In this document: in pieces, positions 9,144 through 18,894 of the stretch
How the letters are laid out: every line of letters starts with the position of its first letter
How positions within the stretch are numbered: the stretch's first letter is position 1
Assembly: GCA_009103225.1 (NCBI GenBank)
Contig: RHPI01000385.1
Span: 611,921-640,050 of the forward strand
Source: Chlorokybus atmophyticus
Lineage: Eukaryota > Streptophyta > Chlorokybophyceae > Chlorokybales > Chlorokybaceae
Length of the DNA: 28,130 nt
Direction of reading: 5' to 3'
Notes under the pieces: model-generated
Databases searched by the model: none
What the model saw: only the letters and a program-made list of their open reading frames with translations
What the model was told of the DNA's origin: nothing
Position numbers and translations under genes: made by a program

Positions 9144-10534
9144 TAAGCAAATACGGCATGCCACTTGCTGCAAGTGCTCGGCCTCACTGCCCCCTTTGCG
9201 CATAATGTAGTACACATTGCGGGCATTGCCATAACACATAGCACCGTGCGTCCATGTAGCTCCTCCTCAACAGTGAGTAGGGCACGCTCAAGTCCAAGTA
9301 GCTCGCGATATATTGATAAAGTCAAGCACTCATCTGGTGTGAATGTGCCTTTCACTACGGGGGTAGCTGTGCCATGGCGCACTAGTCCCCAACCGGTGCC
9401 GCTAGTATCCACAAACTGCACTGTGTCCGGCTGCACTGTTGGCCAAACAGGTGCCATGTTCAGCTCCTCAAAGTGGTCTCGCAACCACGTCAACTCATTA
9501 CTCTCCGCCTTGCGCAGCACCATGTGTGAAATCACAAGAGCGGCGCGTCTTAATCAAGCGGCGTGTATGCCAAGCTATGAGTTTGACTGTAGGCCCTACC
9601 ACTAGGAACATGGATTGTAGCTTGCTACAAATTCTGACCAGCGACTTCACTAAGACATGGCGGCTATCACCAAAAGCACAATGCAGATCTCTGAGGAAAC
9701 CATCTCTCTTCTTGCCGGGAACACGTACAACGCCAGCGTGTGTATCCCACACAACACGCAGGAATACAATTACCCAGCTGAGCACCATTTGCGCCTTGGC
9801 ATTGATCACCAAGACACCATGCTGCATCTGCTTTCACCACGGCTAAGGTGGAGGCATGGGCAGCCTTGGAGCGAGCAACAAACAGGAAATCGTCAATGTA
9901 TGGCAGGACGCGGATGCTTTGTACACGCCAATGGCGCACTAATTGCTTCATCACCTTGTTGAATACCCAAAAAGCTGTGCTCAACCCAAACGGCAACGAG
10001 CAAAAGTTGCACACTTTGCCCGCAAATAAGAACCGCAAGTAGCCCCAGAAGGCGGGGTGGATGTTTACATGATGCTAACTGGACTTCAAGTCCGTGGAGA
10101 ACAACCAGTACTCAGGCTGCAGCACGTCTGAAATGCTGCGCACATCCTCATACTTGAACGGCGTGTTCACCAAGTAGGAGTAGGAGTTAACATAGCGCAA
10201 GTCCATAATAAGGCGCAGCTTGTGGCCATCATCAACCACGTTAAGTGGGCTCACTACGAGAGGGGGTGTCACACACTCTTGTGCGGCCCCACTATGCATT
10301 AGGTTGGCAATAATAGCCGCAGTGAAGTCCGCAAACTCGTGCACACCCTTGAATTGGTGAATGCCCATTCGGGGGGTGGGTCAGTCGCCCATGGTAGACT
10401 CACAAAATTGCCATGCTGGCAGGGCCCCCCGCAAGCGGTGCCTCATGTATGGGCCTTCCACCACCAAATTACTAGGTGCTCGTGCAAACTCATGGTGTTT
10501 CATTCAGTCCTCCACCAACTCCGACTCAATTGAA

Positions 10535-10539
10535 GTGTA
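10535..10539. other. Presumed target duplication of copia-A copy 1 (left)
   Basis: GTGTA here and ATGTA at 12849-12853 flank the LTR-gag-LTR element and agree at four of five bases. This is consistent with an aged 5-bp target site duplication, but short enough to be chance. Confidence 0.45.
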
Positions 10540-10913
10540 TGTTAAATGTTATAGCTTTTTGAAAGTACATGTATAGGCGGCGCCTACATGCAGTTGGTAC
10601 GATTAGCTTAACCTTTATAGTTACGGGAGTTACGAGAGTTACGGGAGTTACGGCAGTTATGGTCAACCATGGTCAACTTTGACTTTGACCGTTGACTTTG
10701 ACCATTGACTAGTGTTGACTTTTACTCAAGTTGACTAGGATTGACTAGTGCTTAGTAGCATAATATATAAGACACTGTATACTGCTTAATACAGTGGGTC
10801 AACAACACATTGTCTGTATAGTTGGCGTGCTTGCTGCACTTGTCCTTAGTGTGTGCACACTTGTATGTAAGAGGCAAATACACACACACTAGGCGCATCA
10901 CTAGTTCTCAACA
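10540..10913 (+). repeat. Copia-A copy 1, 5' LTR
   Basis: 374 bp, from TGTTAAATG to CTCAACA. It contains the imperfect palindrome near 10565-10591, about five GTTACGGGA-type units, TTGAC repeats with one TAGTGTTGAC unit, and TATATAAG at 10764-10771. Confidence 0.9.
10764..10771 (+). promoter_or_regulatory. TATA box, copia-A 5' LTR
   Basis: TATATAAG follows the GTTACGGGA and TTGAC repeat arrays, the normal place for the core promoter at the end of U3. The same word is in the other complete A LTRs (22309-22316 in the shared LTR). Confidence 0.65.
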
Positions 10914-10929
10914 GGTTATGGGCCCACAC
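10914..10929 (+). promoter_or_regulatory. Primer-binding site, half initiator-Met tRNA type
   Basis: GGTTATGGGCCCACAC directly follows the LTR. Its first 14 bases are complementary to the anticodon arm of plant-type initiator tRNA-Met (GTGGGCCCATAACC, from memory), not to a tRNA 3' end. Drosophila copia uses the same half-tRNA priming. Confidence 0.8.
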
Positions 10930-11035
10930 TCGCTTGTGTGATTGCTTGTGCTAGTGAGAGAAAGTGTTGAGCATAGGCGCCTACTGGTAGAGTGTTCTAG
11001 GGGAGAGGGTGAGTTGTACTATTGTGTAGCAAGCA

Positions 11036-11821
11036 ATGGCTGACACAAAAAGGATGCCCATCGAGTCCCTTGATCTGCACAACTACGCTTCATGATCGCT
11101 GAAGATGATGATGGTGCTGATCCGCAAGAAGCTCTGGAGTTTTGTCGATCCCACCTCCTCCACATAATTGCGGCCAAGAACAGGTAACACTGGTACCTGG
11201 ACAGAGAACTCACAATCAGCTTTTGCGCTGATAGGCTTGCACGTCAAAGACTTCCATCTCCCTCTTATTGCGGATTGCAAGACTGAACGTGAGGCGTGGG
11301 AAGTCTTCGACATCCTCTTCAAGGCCAACAGCAATTCGCGCAAGTTGCAGCTGAGACGCAAGCTGACACTTCTGAAGATGGAGAACAAAGAGCCAATCCA
11401 GAAGTACATCTCGCGTGCAAGGGAGCTTTGGCAATACCTTGCAGCAGTGGGCCACGATGTGAAGGAAGAGGAGGTGATGTGGGCAGTCTTAGCTGGCTTA
11501 GGAAAGAGCTTTGCTACGCTAGTGACTGTGTTGGAGTCCTCAGTTGTGGTTTTGAAGTTTGGTGATGTAGTGCCTAAGTTGCTAGCTGTGGAAGGCAAGT
11601 TGGATGTTCAGGAAATAGAGAATGGTGGAGAATATTTCGCATTTGCTGCCTCATCTTCTTACCAGATACGAAGCAAGAGCAAAGCAGGTGGTGGGAAGCC
11701 ATCATGCGACAAAGAGTGTCACTATTGCAAGATGAAGGGCCACTTCATTTGCGAGTGCCAGATGAGGATTCATGATGAGGCAACCAAGGAGGAGCACGCC
11801 ACGCTGGCGATTGCTTTCTAG
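11036..11821 (+). pseudogene. Copia-A gag, copy 1
   Basis: Gag packages the element RNA into particles. The ATG at 11036 begins MADTKRMPIESLDLHNYAS, the same start as copy 3. The frame runs 261 codons with two stops: TGA at 11093 (Trp20 in copy 3) and TAA at 11165 (Ser44 in copy 3). The core resembles the copia Gag (UBN2-like) fold: SAFALIGLHVKDFHLPLI, KLQLRRKLTLLKM, YISRARELW, VMWAVLAGLGKSF. The C-terminus carries a CCHC zinc knuckle (CHYCKMKGHFICEC, C-x2-C-x4-H-x4-C). It ends TAG at 11819 without continuing into protease. It is distantly similar to the copia-B Gag (DLDNYGTWSIRM versus DLHNYASWSLKM). Confidence 0.85.
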
Positions 11822-12468
11822 CATTGGTGAGGACCTCAAGGAGTTGCAGTGGATGGTTTTCGTCCGTCCTCTCCCACTACAAGGGCGCGTGAAGGACATG
11901 CGTAGACGGAGGTCGCAGATACAAAGGTCTGTGAGAGTTACTGCTAGCCTATGAGTAGTTGCTGGTGTTGAGCTGCATACACTAGAGGTTGCATTGCTAT
12001 GGAGTTGTTTTGGGTAACACATAAGTGTGCGGTACTGGTTTAAACACTTCACTTGATTGGCATGCAAGGACTGAGTTGTATAGCTAGCTAACAAAAAATG
12101 GGAGGGGTGCTTCCCTTGGTAGAAGGGTCTGATAAACCCTTGCACGGCCTATACTCTGATACAGCATTGCTAAGGTAGAGAACTCAGTGTAGTTTATAGC
12201 ATAGTTTGCCATTGAGGGAGTCCTTGAAACCACCTGAGCAAGGTCAGGCGTGGCGTGGTGGAACCTGATGCGACAACTATAAGAAGGAAATAAGGAGTAT
12301 TGGAACCTTGTAGTCTTGCTGGCATCATGAGGAGAAAGATGGTATCATGGAGACAAGCATCAAGTCCGTGGGAGCAACAAATGCGTGGGAGTGTTCAATG
12401 GAGTAAGTTAATGCGGGTAAGCTTGCGAGAAGAACTTGGAGTTCAAGGTCAAGCTGCTAGCGTGGGAG
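11822..12468 (+). other. Noncoding 3' interior of copia-A with polypurine tract and pol vestige
   Basis: No protein domain is visible over 0.65 kb. The last 34 bases (12435-12468), CTTGGAGT to CGTGGGAG, match the end of copia-B pol and its polypurine tract at about 85% by eye. In B they encode LGVQG-stop, and the corresponding A bases still read LGVQG. The polypurine tract GTGGGAG abuts the 3' LTR. A frame following gag in another phase (to about 11954) is open in copies 1 to 3 but unrecognisable. Confidence 0.7.
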
Positions 12469-12848
12469 TGTTAAATGTTATAGCTTGTTAAAAGTACATG
12501 TATAGGCGGCGCCTACATGTAGTTGGTACGATTAGCTTAACTTTTATAGTTACGGGAATAACGAGAGTTATGGGAGTTACGGCAGTTATGGTCAACCATG
12601 GTCAACTTTGACTTTGACCATTGACTTTGACCATTGATTAATGTTGACAAGTGTTGACTTTGACCAGAGTTGACTAGAGTTGACTAGTACTTAGTAGCAT
12701 AGTATATAAGACACTGTATACAGCTTAATACAGTGGGTCGCACATTGTCTCTATAGTTGGCATGCTTGCTGCACTTGTCCTTAATGTGTGCACACTTGTA
12801 TGTAAGAGGCAAATACACACACACTAGGCGCATCACTATTTCTCAACA
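12469..12848 (+). repeat. Copia-A copy 1, 3' LTR
   Basis: 380 bp, from TGTTAAATG to CTCAACA, followed by ATGTA. It differs from the 5' LTR by scattered substitutions and repeat-unit changes (two TAGTGTTGAC-like units versus one), so this insertion is older than the copia-B insertion. Confidence 0.9.
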
Positions 12849-13278
12849 ATGTAGTCAAGTGCCACCGTGCACGCTGCCGCCGTTTCTGCACCCCATATGT
12901 GCAAGAAGTGAGTGCATGCACTCTCATCTTGGCACGGTCATAACTTTTGCAAATGATGTCCAACGGGGACGTTTAAGGTGGTAAAAGCAAGCAGCTCTCA
13001 GCGCTTAAGCCGAGGAGCGGTCTACATATGGAGAAAGTTTCGTCTGACCGGGGCCTCAATCGAAAGTCATGAGCCAAACAAGTTGCAACCATAGCTAACC
13101 GTGTTTAAATTGCACGTTCTTGGGCTGTACTTGAGCGTCAATGTGTCATAAACATGAACTTAAAGTTTCATTCCGTTTGAGGGTCATTTAAGATGTCGAA
13201 AGCAAGTACAGGCAATATATGCGCGCAAGTGTACAGCTACTAGGCTGTCACGACACAGCTATGGGGCTGCTGTGAGAG
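12849..13278. other. No supported gene (possible DIRS-B interior)
   Basis: About 430 bp between the copia-A 3' LTR and the zinc-knuckle gag-like region. Frames are under 80 codons and unrecognised. If 10540-12853 is removed, the minus strand joins this sequence to the 5' side of DIRS-B pol, and one frame is open across the join for about 28 codons. This fits, but does not prove, a single interrupted element. Confidence 0.4.
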
Positions 13279-13705
13279 CTAATGGCCCCCACGCCCTGCA
13301 GGCTCACGGCAATAGGCATGCAGGTGCCCGGGCTTCCCACAGTTGTAGCAGGTGCGGACATCCCACTAGCCCCCAGTAGAAGCTGCATGAGATTGCATAG
13401 GAGCGGTCCGGTAACTGATCTGCCCCACCCGATACATAGGACCCAGAGTAGCGGGGGGGGTATTGGCCCCGTCCCTTGTTGGGATGGTATGCGGGCTTTG
13501 CCTTGGGCTTAGGCTGCGCCATAGCCACATCCCTCAACGCCTTCTTTAGGCGCTTTGCCTCATTATCATCCATGGCGAGGGGTTTGCGCACCAGCTCGTC
13601 TACAACCTTCCAATCATGCTTATTGGCCACTTCTAGGTTGTGGAATTGCTTACACACCTCATCCAATGCTGCGCATAGAGCACACATGAGCAACACGAGT
13701 TGCAT
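13279..13705 (-). pseudogene. Zinc-knuckle gag-like protein, C-terminal part
   Basis: Read downward from 13705, the frame gives LDEVCKQFHNLEVANKHDW, KVVDELVRKPLAMDDNEAKR and LKKALRDVAMAQPKPKAKP, then a Gly/Tyr/Pro-rich stretch. After a frame change near 13385 it reads CYNCGKPGHLHAYC (13309-13350), a C-x2-C-x4-H-x4-C zinc knuckle, and ends REPAGRGGH-stop (13279-13281). A charged helical segment followed by a basic linker and one knuckle is Gag-like. It lies on the strand of DIRS-B pol and upstream of it, so it may be the DIRS-B gag. A gypsy or copia gag cannot be excluded. At least one frameshift is present. Confidence 0.55.
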
Positions 13706-14393
13706 GTTCCTACGGGCTTAAAGCCACCGGGTCTAGCGCCAAGAGCGCCCCCAATCCATTCCCGTACCTATCATATGCATTTGCGCGTGCAAATGCAGAT
13801 GTTGTGCCCTGTTGTGCTCGTTCCCTTGCTGTGGGGTAGTCATAATGTGAATATAGAGGTGAACATACAATGGTGTTAAGTGCGGGCCCCTCCCCCCCCT
13901 TTGGACATGGGGGGAGGAGGGATGCGCAACACATGTAGCTAATTTAATAAGTGTGTAGCTATATGGGCTGGCGCCTTCATAAGGCCCATGATGCACGCAT
14001 GTGCAAGCGTGCGTGGGCGAAGTCCGCACCCACATGATCATGTGCCTACATGCGCATGCGTATGGCGGTGCTCAATATCAATGAGCCCACCTTTCATATT
14101 CTCCTTTCGGCCTTTGGCGAAGTGGGTGTCCTCGGCAAGGTGCGTGGGCACTCGGGCGAAGGAGGATGCGCCGAGCCGAGATAAGCCGCCACCTCGAGGT
14201 GTTGCCGAGCCCGCTTCCTCAAGTTCTCCTTTTAAGGGGTAACGGGTTCGCTGAAACGGGTGGCCATGGCTCCCACTCGAGCATTGGGGTCGGTGGAGTC
14301 GCCGTTGTCGCGACGAAGGATGCTCACAAGTACGGGGTGGTTGGGCTCGTCACCGGGCTCATCACAAGGGATGGCGGGCGTCTTCCCATGCTT
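13706..14393. other. Unassigned interval between gag-like pieces
   Basis: Minus-strand frames here (13710-13934; 13733-14041) are partly coding-like (ARERAQQGTTSAFARANAYD) but lack motifs. A G/C hairpin (CCTCCCCCC with GGGGGGAGG) lies at about 13894-13919. Frameshifts or an intron may link the knuckle region to the charged frame at 14394; I cannot tell which. Confidence 0.3.
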
Positions 14394-14789
14394 TTAACGA
14401 ATGTTCTCCGCCTCCAACCTCCTTGCCATGTCCTCCACGGACATCATGGACGGGGTGGTAGAGCGACTTGGACTTGGAGCCCGCTTTGGGCGCTTTGGGC
14501 GAAAGTCCTCCTCCGACTCCTTAGCGGACTCCTCATCCTCGCTTCCACCGCCGCCCTCCTTATTCACCTCCTCTTTTCTCCCACCGCCGGCGGAGCGCAC
14601 CTCTCCCTCCTCTCTCTCCTTCCTTCCCTCCTCCACCTCGCGACGCGGACTCTTATGCCGCGACAAGCGATTAGCGGCTAGCAACGCCGCCGCGGCCGTG
14701 GCCGCCACCTCCTCTCCATCAACGTGGGCACTCGCTTGTGACCGTGTCACTAAAGTGGAGGGTCGCCTCCGTCCACACTTTCTCACCAT
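14394..14789 (-). CDS. Charged low-complexity ORF, possible N-terminus of the gag-like protein
   Basis: From an ATG at 14789 (MVRKCGRRRPSTLVTRSQAS) the frame is Ala-rich and then highly charged: Arg/Glu/Lys-rich, a Gly/Glu stretch, then a basic Pro/Ser segment (RPKRPKRAPSPSRS). It ends MSVEDMARRLEAENIR-stop. Such a disordered, charged N-terminus is common in ORF1/Gag proteins of DIRS and related elements, and it lies upstream of the zinc knuckle on the same strand. I recognise no domain. The reverse frame is also open because of composition, so coding status is uncertain. Confidence 0.35.
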   Translation of the reverse strand: MVRKCGRRRPSTLVTRSQASAHVDGEEVAATAAAALLAANRLSRHKSPRREVEEGRKEREEGEVRSAGGGRKEEVNKEGGGGSEDEESAKESEEDFRPKRPKRAPSPSRSTTPSMMSVEDMARRLEAENIR

Positions 14790-14998
14790 ACTCGCTACCC
14801 ACGCCAAGGATGGCGCCGCCGTGCTAGGGTTTTAAGCGACTAGATAAGGAGCTTGCGACTCACAACTCACTCTAGTGAGTGCTTGTGCCCCCATGTGCCT
14901 AGGGCACTAGGGACACATGAGTCTCATAACTCATTAACTCATTAACGATTTTATGAGTTCATGGGCGCGCACTTCATGCGCTTCATGCACTTTCAAGA

Positions 14999-15442
14999 AT
15001 GGAGCACAAGAAGCCAGTCCAGACGTACATCTCGCATGCAAGGGAGCCTTGGTAAGACCTTGCAGCAGTGGGCCACGATGTGAAGGAAGAGGAGGTGATG
15101 TGGGCAGTCTTGGCTGGCTTAGGAAAGAGCTTTGCTACGCTAGTGACTGTGTTGGAGTCCTCAGATGTGGTGTTGAAGTTTGCTGATGTAGTGCCTAAGC
15201 TGCTAGCTGTGGAAGGCAAGTTGGATGTTTAGGAGATAGAGAATGGAGGAGAACCTACTGCACTTTCGGCCTCATCTTCTCAAAACACACGAAGCAGGAG
15301 CAAAGCAGGTGGTGGGAAGCCATCACGTGACAAAGAGTGTCACTACTGCAAGATGAAGGGCCACTTCATTTGCGAGTGCCAGAAGAGGATCCACGATGAG
15401 GCAACCAAGGAGGAGCACGCCACGATGGCGATTGCTTTCTAG
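14999..15442 (+). pseudogene. Copia-A gag, copy 2, 3' fragment
   Basis: The gag frame reads from MEHKKPVQTYISHAREPW. It has a TAA after PW (near 15053) and a TAG after KLDV that copy 3 also carries at the same place. It continues through the zinc knuckle (CHYCKMKGHFICEC) to TAG at 15440. The first 117 or so residues of Gag are missing. Confidence 0.8.
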
Positions 15443-15953
15443 CATTGGTGAGGACCTCAAGGAGTTGCAGTGGATGGTGTTCGTCCGTCCTCTCCCACTG
15501 CAAGGGCACGTGAAGGACATGCGTAGACGGAGATCGCAGACACAAAGGTCTGTGAGAGTTACTACTAGCCTATGAGTAGTTGCTGGTGTTGAGCTGCATA
15601 TACTAGAGGTTGCATTGCTGTGGAGTTGTTTTTTGGTAGCACACAGGTGTGTGGTACTGGTTATAACACTTCAATCGATTGGCATGCAAGGACTGAGTTG
15701 TATAGCTAGCTAACAAAAAATGGGAGGGGTGCTTTCCTTGGTAGAGGGGTCTGATCAACCCTTGCACGGCCTACACTCTGGTACAGCATTGCTAAGGTAG
15801 AGAACTCAATGTAGTTTATAGCATAGGTTGCCATTAAGGGAGTCTTCGAAACCACCTAAGCAAGGTCAGGCGTGGCGTGGTGGAACCTGATGCGACAACT
15901 ATTAGGAGGAAACAAGGAGTATTGGAACCTTGTAGTTCTGCTGGTAGCACGAG

Positions 15954-15958
15954 GAGAA
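15954..15958. other. Target site duplication of the copia-B compound (left)
   Basis: GAGAA here and at 21938-21942 flank the 15959-21937 insertion exactly. Deleting the insert and one duplicate restores the copia-A sequence seen in copies 1 and 3. Confidence 0.9.
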
Positions 15959-16349
15959 TGTTGAGAGATTGCACAGTAGCAAGCTAAGCACACAATGCAC
16001 AAAGTGTGGCGCCAAAAAACAGAGCAAAGTGGATCTACTGTAATAAGCAACACACAGTGGCTTATATAGTACACTAGTCAACTATAAGTGGTACTAATCA
16101 AAGTCAACACTTATATAGTACACACTGGTCAAAGTCAAAGCGTGACTTCTGCAACGGCAGTTGACCGTAACTCCCGTAACCTCCATAACTCCCGTAACTC
16201 CTATAACCTCCATAACCACTAGTCAAGTCAAAAGGTTGACCAGAGTTGACTTGTAACGACTGTAACCGCCGTTTGACCATAACTGCTAAAAGATAAGTTG
16301 ATCGTAGAAAAGTGACACGAAGATAATGGCTGACTCCATTCCTTCAACA
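15959..16349 (-). repeat. Copia-B LTR 1 (3' LTR of the full element)
   Basis: 391 bp; it reads TGTTGAGAG to CCTTCAACA on +. It has a 5-bp TATAT insertion relative to the other two B LTRs. In element orientation it carries GTTATGGAG/GTTACGGGAG repeats and TTGAC words like those in A LTRs. Confidence 0.9.
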
Positions 16350-16365
16350 CTCCCACGCGAGCAAC

Positions 16366-18633
16366 TTAACCTTGTACTCCAAGTCCAATGCAACAGGTTT
16401 TAAACTTGGTGGGTGGAAGTGGCTTGGTCATGCAGTCAGCTAGCATGTCCTCTGTACTGCAATACTTGAACTCCACTTCACCACGTGCAACTGTCTCTCT
16501 CACCATGTGGTGCACAATGTCAATATGCTTTGTCCTGGTGGATGTGATGGGGTGCATACTCAACTTGATTGCGCCCTGGTTGTCACAAAGGATTGTGACA
16601 CAGCTCAGTGCATGTCCTAAGTCAATATTAAGCTTGCGAAGCCACAATGCTTCCTTTACTGCAGATGAAGCCGCCATGTACTCAGCCTCAGTGGTTGATG
16701 CAGCAACGGTAGGCTGTAGTCGGCTATTCCAGCTGACGACGCCTCCTCCCATCAGGAAAGTGTATCCTGTGGTAGACGTCCTTATGTCGAGGTCCCCCGC
16801 ATAGTCCGCATCACAATAACCCTGTAATGCAATGTATGTTGTCCTCCCAAATGTGATACCCACGTTCAAGGTGCTGCCAAGGTAGCGAAGAACTCCTTTT
16901 GCCGCCCTCCAGTGCTCCATGATTGGTGCTGACATGTGTCTCGCCAAGACTCCCACGGCTTGTGCGATGTCAGGCCTCGTGCTGATGGACAAGTAGATGA
17001 GGCTCCCAACTAGCTCACCATATGGATATGTAGCCTTGTCAAGCACAGTGGTAGTGTCATGTGCCTTGAGTAGATGTACTCCCACGCTCAGTGGTGTTGC
17101 CTTGCCCTTGGCGTCTTGCAACTTGAACTTCTTGAGTACATCCAGGACCATTTGTTTATGGGTGATCTTGATTGTCCTTGCAACTCTGTCTCTGGTGATG
17201 ACAATGCCGAGAAACAAGCGTGCATCGCCAAGATCTCGAGTCTCAAAAGCAGATTGCAGTGTCACCTTGATGTGTGACATCGCTGCAGTGTCGTTTGATG
17301 CCAAGATGATGTCGTCCACGTACACCAGCAACCACACTTGGCCGTCTTCACTGATGAAGAGCCCGGGATCTGATGATGACTGCTGAACGCCCATCTTCTC
17401 TAGCTCCTTGCTGAGCCGAATGTGCCAGACTCTTGGCGCTTGCTTAAGCCCATAAAGAGCCTTATGTAGCAAGCAAGCCTTTCCTGAGCCTCCCTCCTCG
17501 TAACCTTGAGGTTGCTGCACGTAGATCTGCTCATCCAACTCTCCATAGAGAAAAGCAGTCTTCACGTCCAAGTGGTGCAGCTCCAAATCCTCTACAGCAA
17601 CCTTTGCAAGTAGCGCCCTGAAGGTTGTGTGCTTACTGGCAGGTGCAAACACCTCCTTGTAGTCAACGCCCTCCTCATGTATGAAGCCCTTTGCCACAAG
17701 TCGCGCCTTGTAACGCTCAATGTTGCCCTTGCCGTCACGCTTGATCTTGTACACCCACTTGACAGGTATAGGCTTGACGCCTTGTGGAACCTGCTCAAGT
17801 ACCCAAGTCTTGTTGGCGTGTAGCGAAGCAATCTCCTCATCCATGGCCTTGCGCCACAACTCAGCATCTGCAGCTGTGTTGGCCTCATGGTAGGTGCTTG
17901 GCTCCTTCTCCTCAGTGGTTTCAGCGCTCATGGCCTGGAACCTTTGGTAAAATTGAGGTGGCGCTCTGATTCTCACAGGGTAGCGCCTCTCCTGCTCATC
18001 CACAGGTGCAATCTCGTCCTCCTCAAGGTGTGGCGCACCATTAGGAACCTCCTCGTTGGCAGATGGTGTGGTGATGACCTCAGGCTCCTCAGCAAGGTCA
18101 TTGTTCACAGGCGTAGAAGGTGTTGTTGGTAAAGTCGCCACCATCTTCTCGTCGAAGACAACATCCCTTCGAACCACAATCTTCTTGCTGTCCTCAAGCA
18201 AGATCCTGTACGCCTTGGAGTTTGGCTCGTACCCGACAAAGACGCCCATCTCCCTCACGTTCTCAAGCTTCCTTCTTAGCTGCTTGGGGATGTGTGGATA
18301 CGCCCTGGCTCCAAACACACGCATGTGCGTCACATCAGGCTTCGCACCGTAGAACAACTCCCACGGGGTCTTGGCTTTGTTGCTCGTAGGTGACCTATTG
18401 CGGATGTAATTGGCCGTGACAAACGCCTCAGCCCACAAAGCTTTGTCCAGCTTTGTATCTGTAAGCATGGCACGCACGCGCTCCACAAGCGTGCGGTTGA
18501 GACGCTCCGCAGCACCGTTTTGCTCAGGGGTGTAGGGTGCAGTAGTCTCATGCTTGATGCCGTGCTCATCCAAGTAGCTCTTCAAGGTGTGGTTGAGATA
18601 CTCAGAGCCTCGATCACTTCTCAACGCCAACAC
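16366..18633 (-). pseudogene. Copia-B pol: integrase end, reverse transcriptase, RNase H
   Basis: The longest intact frame of the window, about 755 codons, with normal Ty1/copia order. Integrase core: RSDRGSEY (second Asp) at residues 4-12 and PEQNGAAERLNRT (catalytic Glu) near 36-48. RT: WVYKIKRDGKGNIERYKARL, LDVKTAFLYGEL (355-366), LYGLKQAPRVW, and YVDD at 438-441. RNase H: YCDADYAG (606-613), STTEAEY (646-652), CDNQGAI (683-689), DMLADCMTKPL, ending GLGVQG with TAA. All key acidic residues are present. It is separated from the upstream integrase piece by one in-frame TAG (18634-18636). Apart from that stop and the frameshift near 18885, the element would read as one polyprotein, so inactivation looks recent. 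Confidence 0.95.
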
Positions 18634-18894
18634 CTATGTCTTTGCTTGTGTAGCCAGCTGAGTGAGTGTCCTCTTGACTACAGCAGCAACATCCGACTTC
18701 GCAGCAACTGGAATAATAGCAGACAGCTTGCTGAAGTCATCTATGAAAATGGCAACGTACCAACTCCCTCCAGTGGACGCAACTGGCATGGGACCGCACA
18801 CATCCATGTGCACGAGCTGCAAGGGTGCTGTACTGGTGCGAGAAGAGGTAGGAAAAGGCTGCCTAGGCATCTTGCTTAGCAGCACGTTTCGCAT
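18634..18894 (-). pseudogene. Copia-B integrase, N-terminal core fragment
   Basis: The frame reads LLSKMPRQPFPTSS and then LQLVHMDVCGPMPVAS, which holds the first catalytic Asp of the integrase (HMD-x-CGPM), then WYVAIFIDDFSKL. It continues the gag-protease frame after a one-base loss inside the second half of the HHCC zinc finger (CETC then LLSK). It ends at a single TAG before VLALRSDRGSEY. Confidence 0.9.

Larger units (their letters stand above)
8581..10539 (-). pseudogene. DIRS-B pol: reverse transcriptase, RNase H, C-terminal domain
   Basis: Read downward from 10539, blocks appear in DIRS order across several frames: RHRLRGALPAW; TPPLVVSPLNVV with KLRLIMDLRYVNS; FSTDLKSS then stop (10075-10077) then HHVNIH; LPFGLSTAFWVFNKV; YIDDFLF (YIDD at 9889-9900). 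RNase H follows with DTSGTGWG and SIYRELLGLERAL, then CIRLHVE-stop-IPREL. The C-terminal domain is VDRFATHANI, a Trp segment, FHPPPHRVGTVL and MCLIVPEWTTQTWW, ending near 8581. Stops (also ED-stop near 10505 and TMGD-stop near 10388), frameshifts and a 20-bp inverted duplication (9100-9143) make it dead. Its 5' side is cut by the copia-A element starting at 10540. Confidence 0.85.
10540..12848 (+). mobile_element. Complete gag-only copia-A element (TR-GAG type), copy 1
   Basis: Two LTRs (10540-10913 and 12469-12848) in the same orientation flank a 1.56-kb interior with a primer-binding site, one gag gene and a polypurine tract. There is no protease, integrase or RT coding. This is the architecture called TR-GAG (terminal-repeat retrotransposon with GAG). 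It sits on the 5' side of DIRS-B pol, with imperfect flanking duplication GTGTA/ATGTA. It would need enzymes from another element; copia-B is the natural candidate because the cis signals match. Confidence 0.85.
14986..15958 (+). mobile_element. Copia-A copy 2, left part (5' truncated)
   Basis: Similarity to the other A copies begins at about 14986 inside gag, so the 5' LTR, leader and gag start are missing. The rest of the interior follows and is interrupted at 15958 by the copia-B compound. It resumes at 21938 and ends at the LTR 22075-22454. From about 15091 to 15714 I see no difference from copy 3 (23011-23634), a constant offset of 7920. The two copies are therefore very recent duplicates or descend from one source. 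Confidence 0.85.

Noticed and set aside
9498-9846. Plus-strand ORFs of 60 to 150 codons between 8651 and 10042
   Set aside because: They are the reverse of DIRS-B pol, whose minus-strand motifs are unambiguous.
11772-11954. Second-frame ORF overlapping the end of copia-A gag, open in copies 1 to 3
   Set aside because: The copies are closely related, so shared openness carries little information. The differences I see are amino acid changing, and no motif is present.
12300-12491. Small + ORF across the end of copia-A and its LTR
   Set aside because: The only meaningful part is the LGVQG vestige of Pol; the rest is LTR and polypurine tract.
14166-14835. Plus-strand Ser/Leu-rich ORFs with apparent hydrophobic segments
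   Set aside because: Composition artefact opposite the charged minus-strand frame; no signal peptide or domain.
15323-15520. Minus-strand ORFs opposite copia-A gag (also 11702-12145, 23243-23440)
   Set aside because: Antisense shadows of gag and its 3' region, with no motif.
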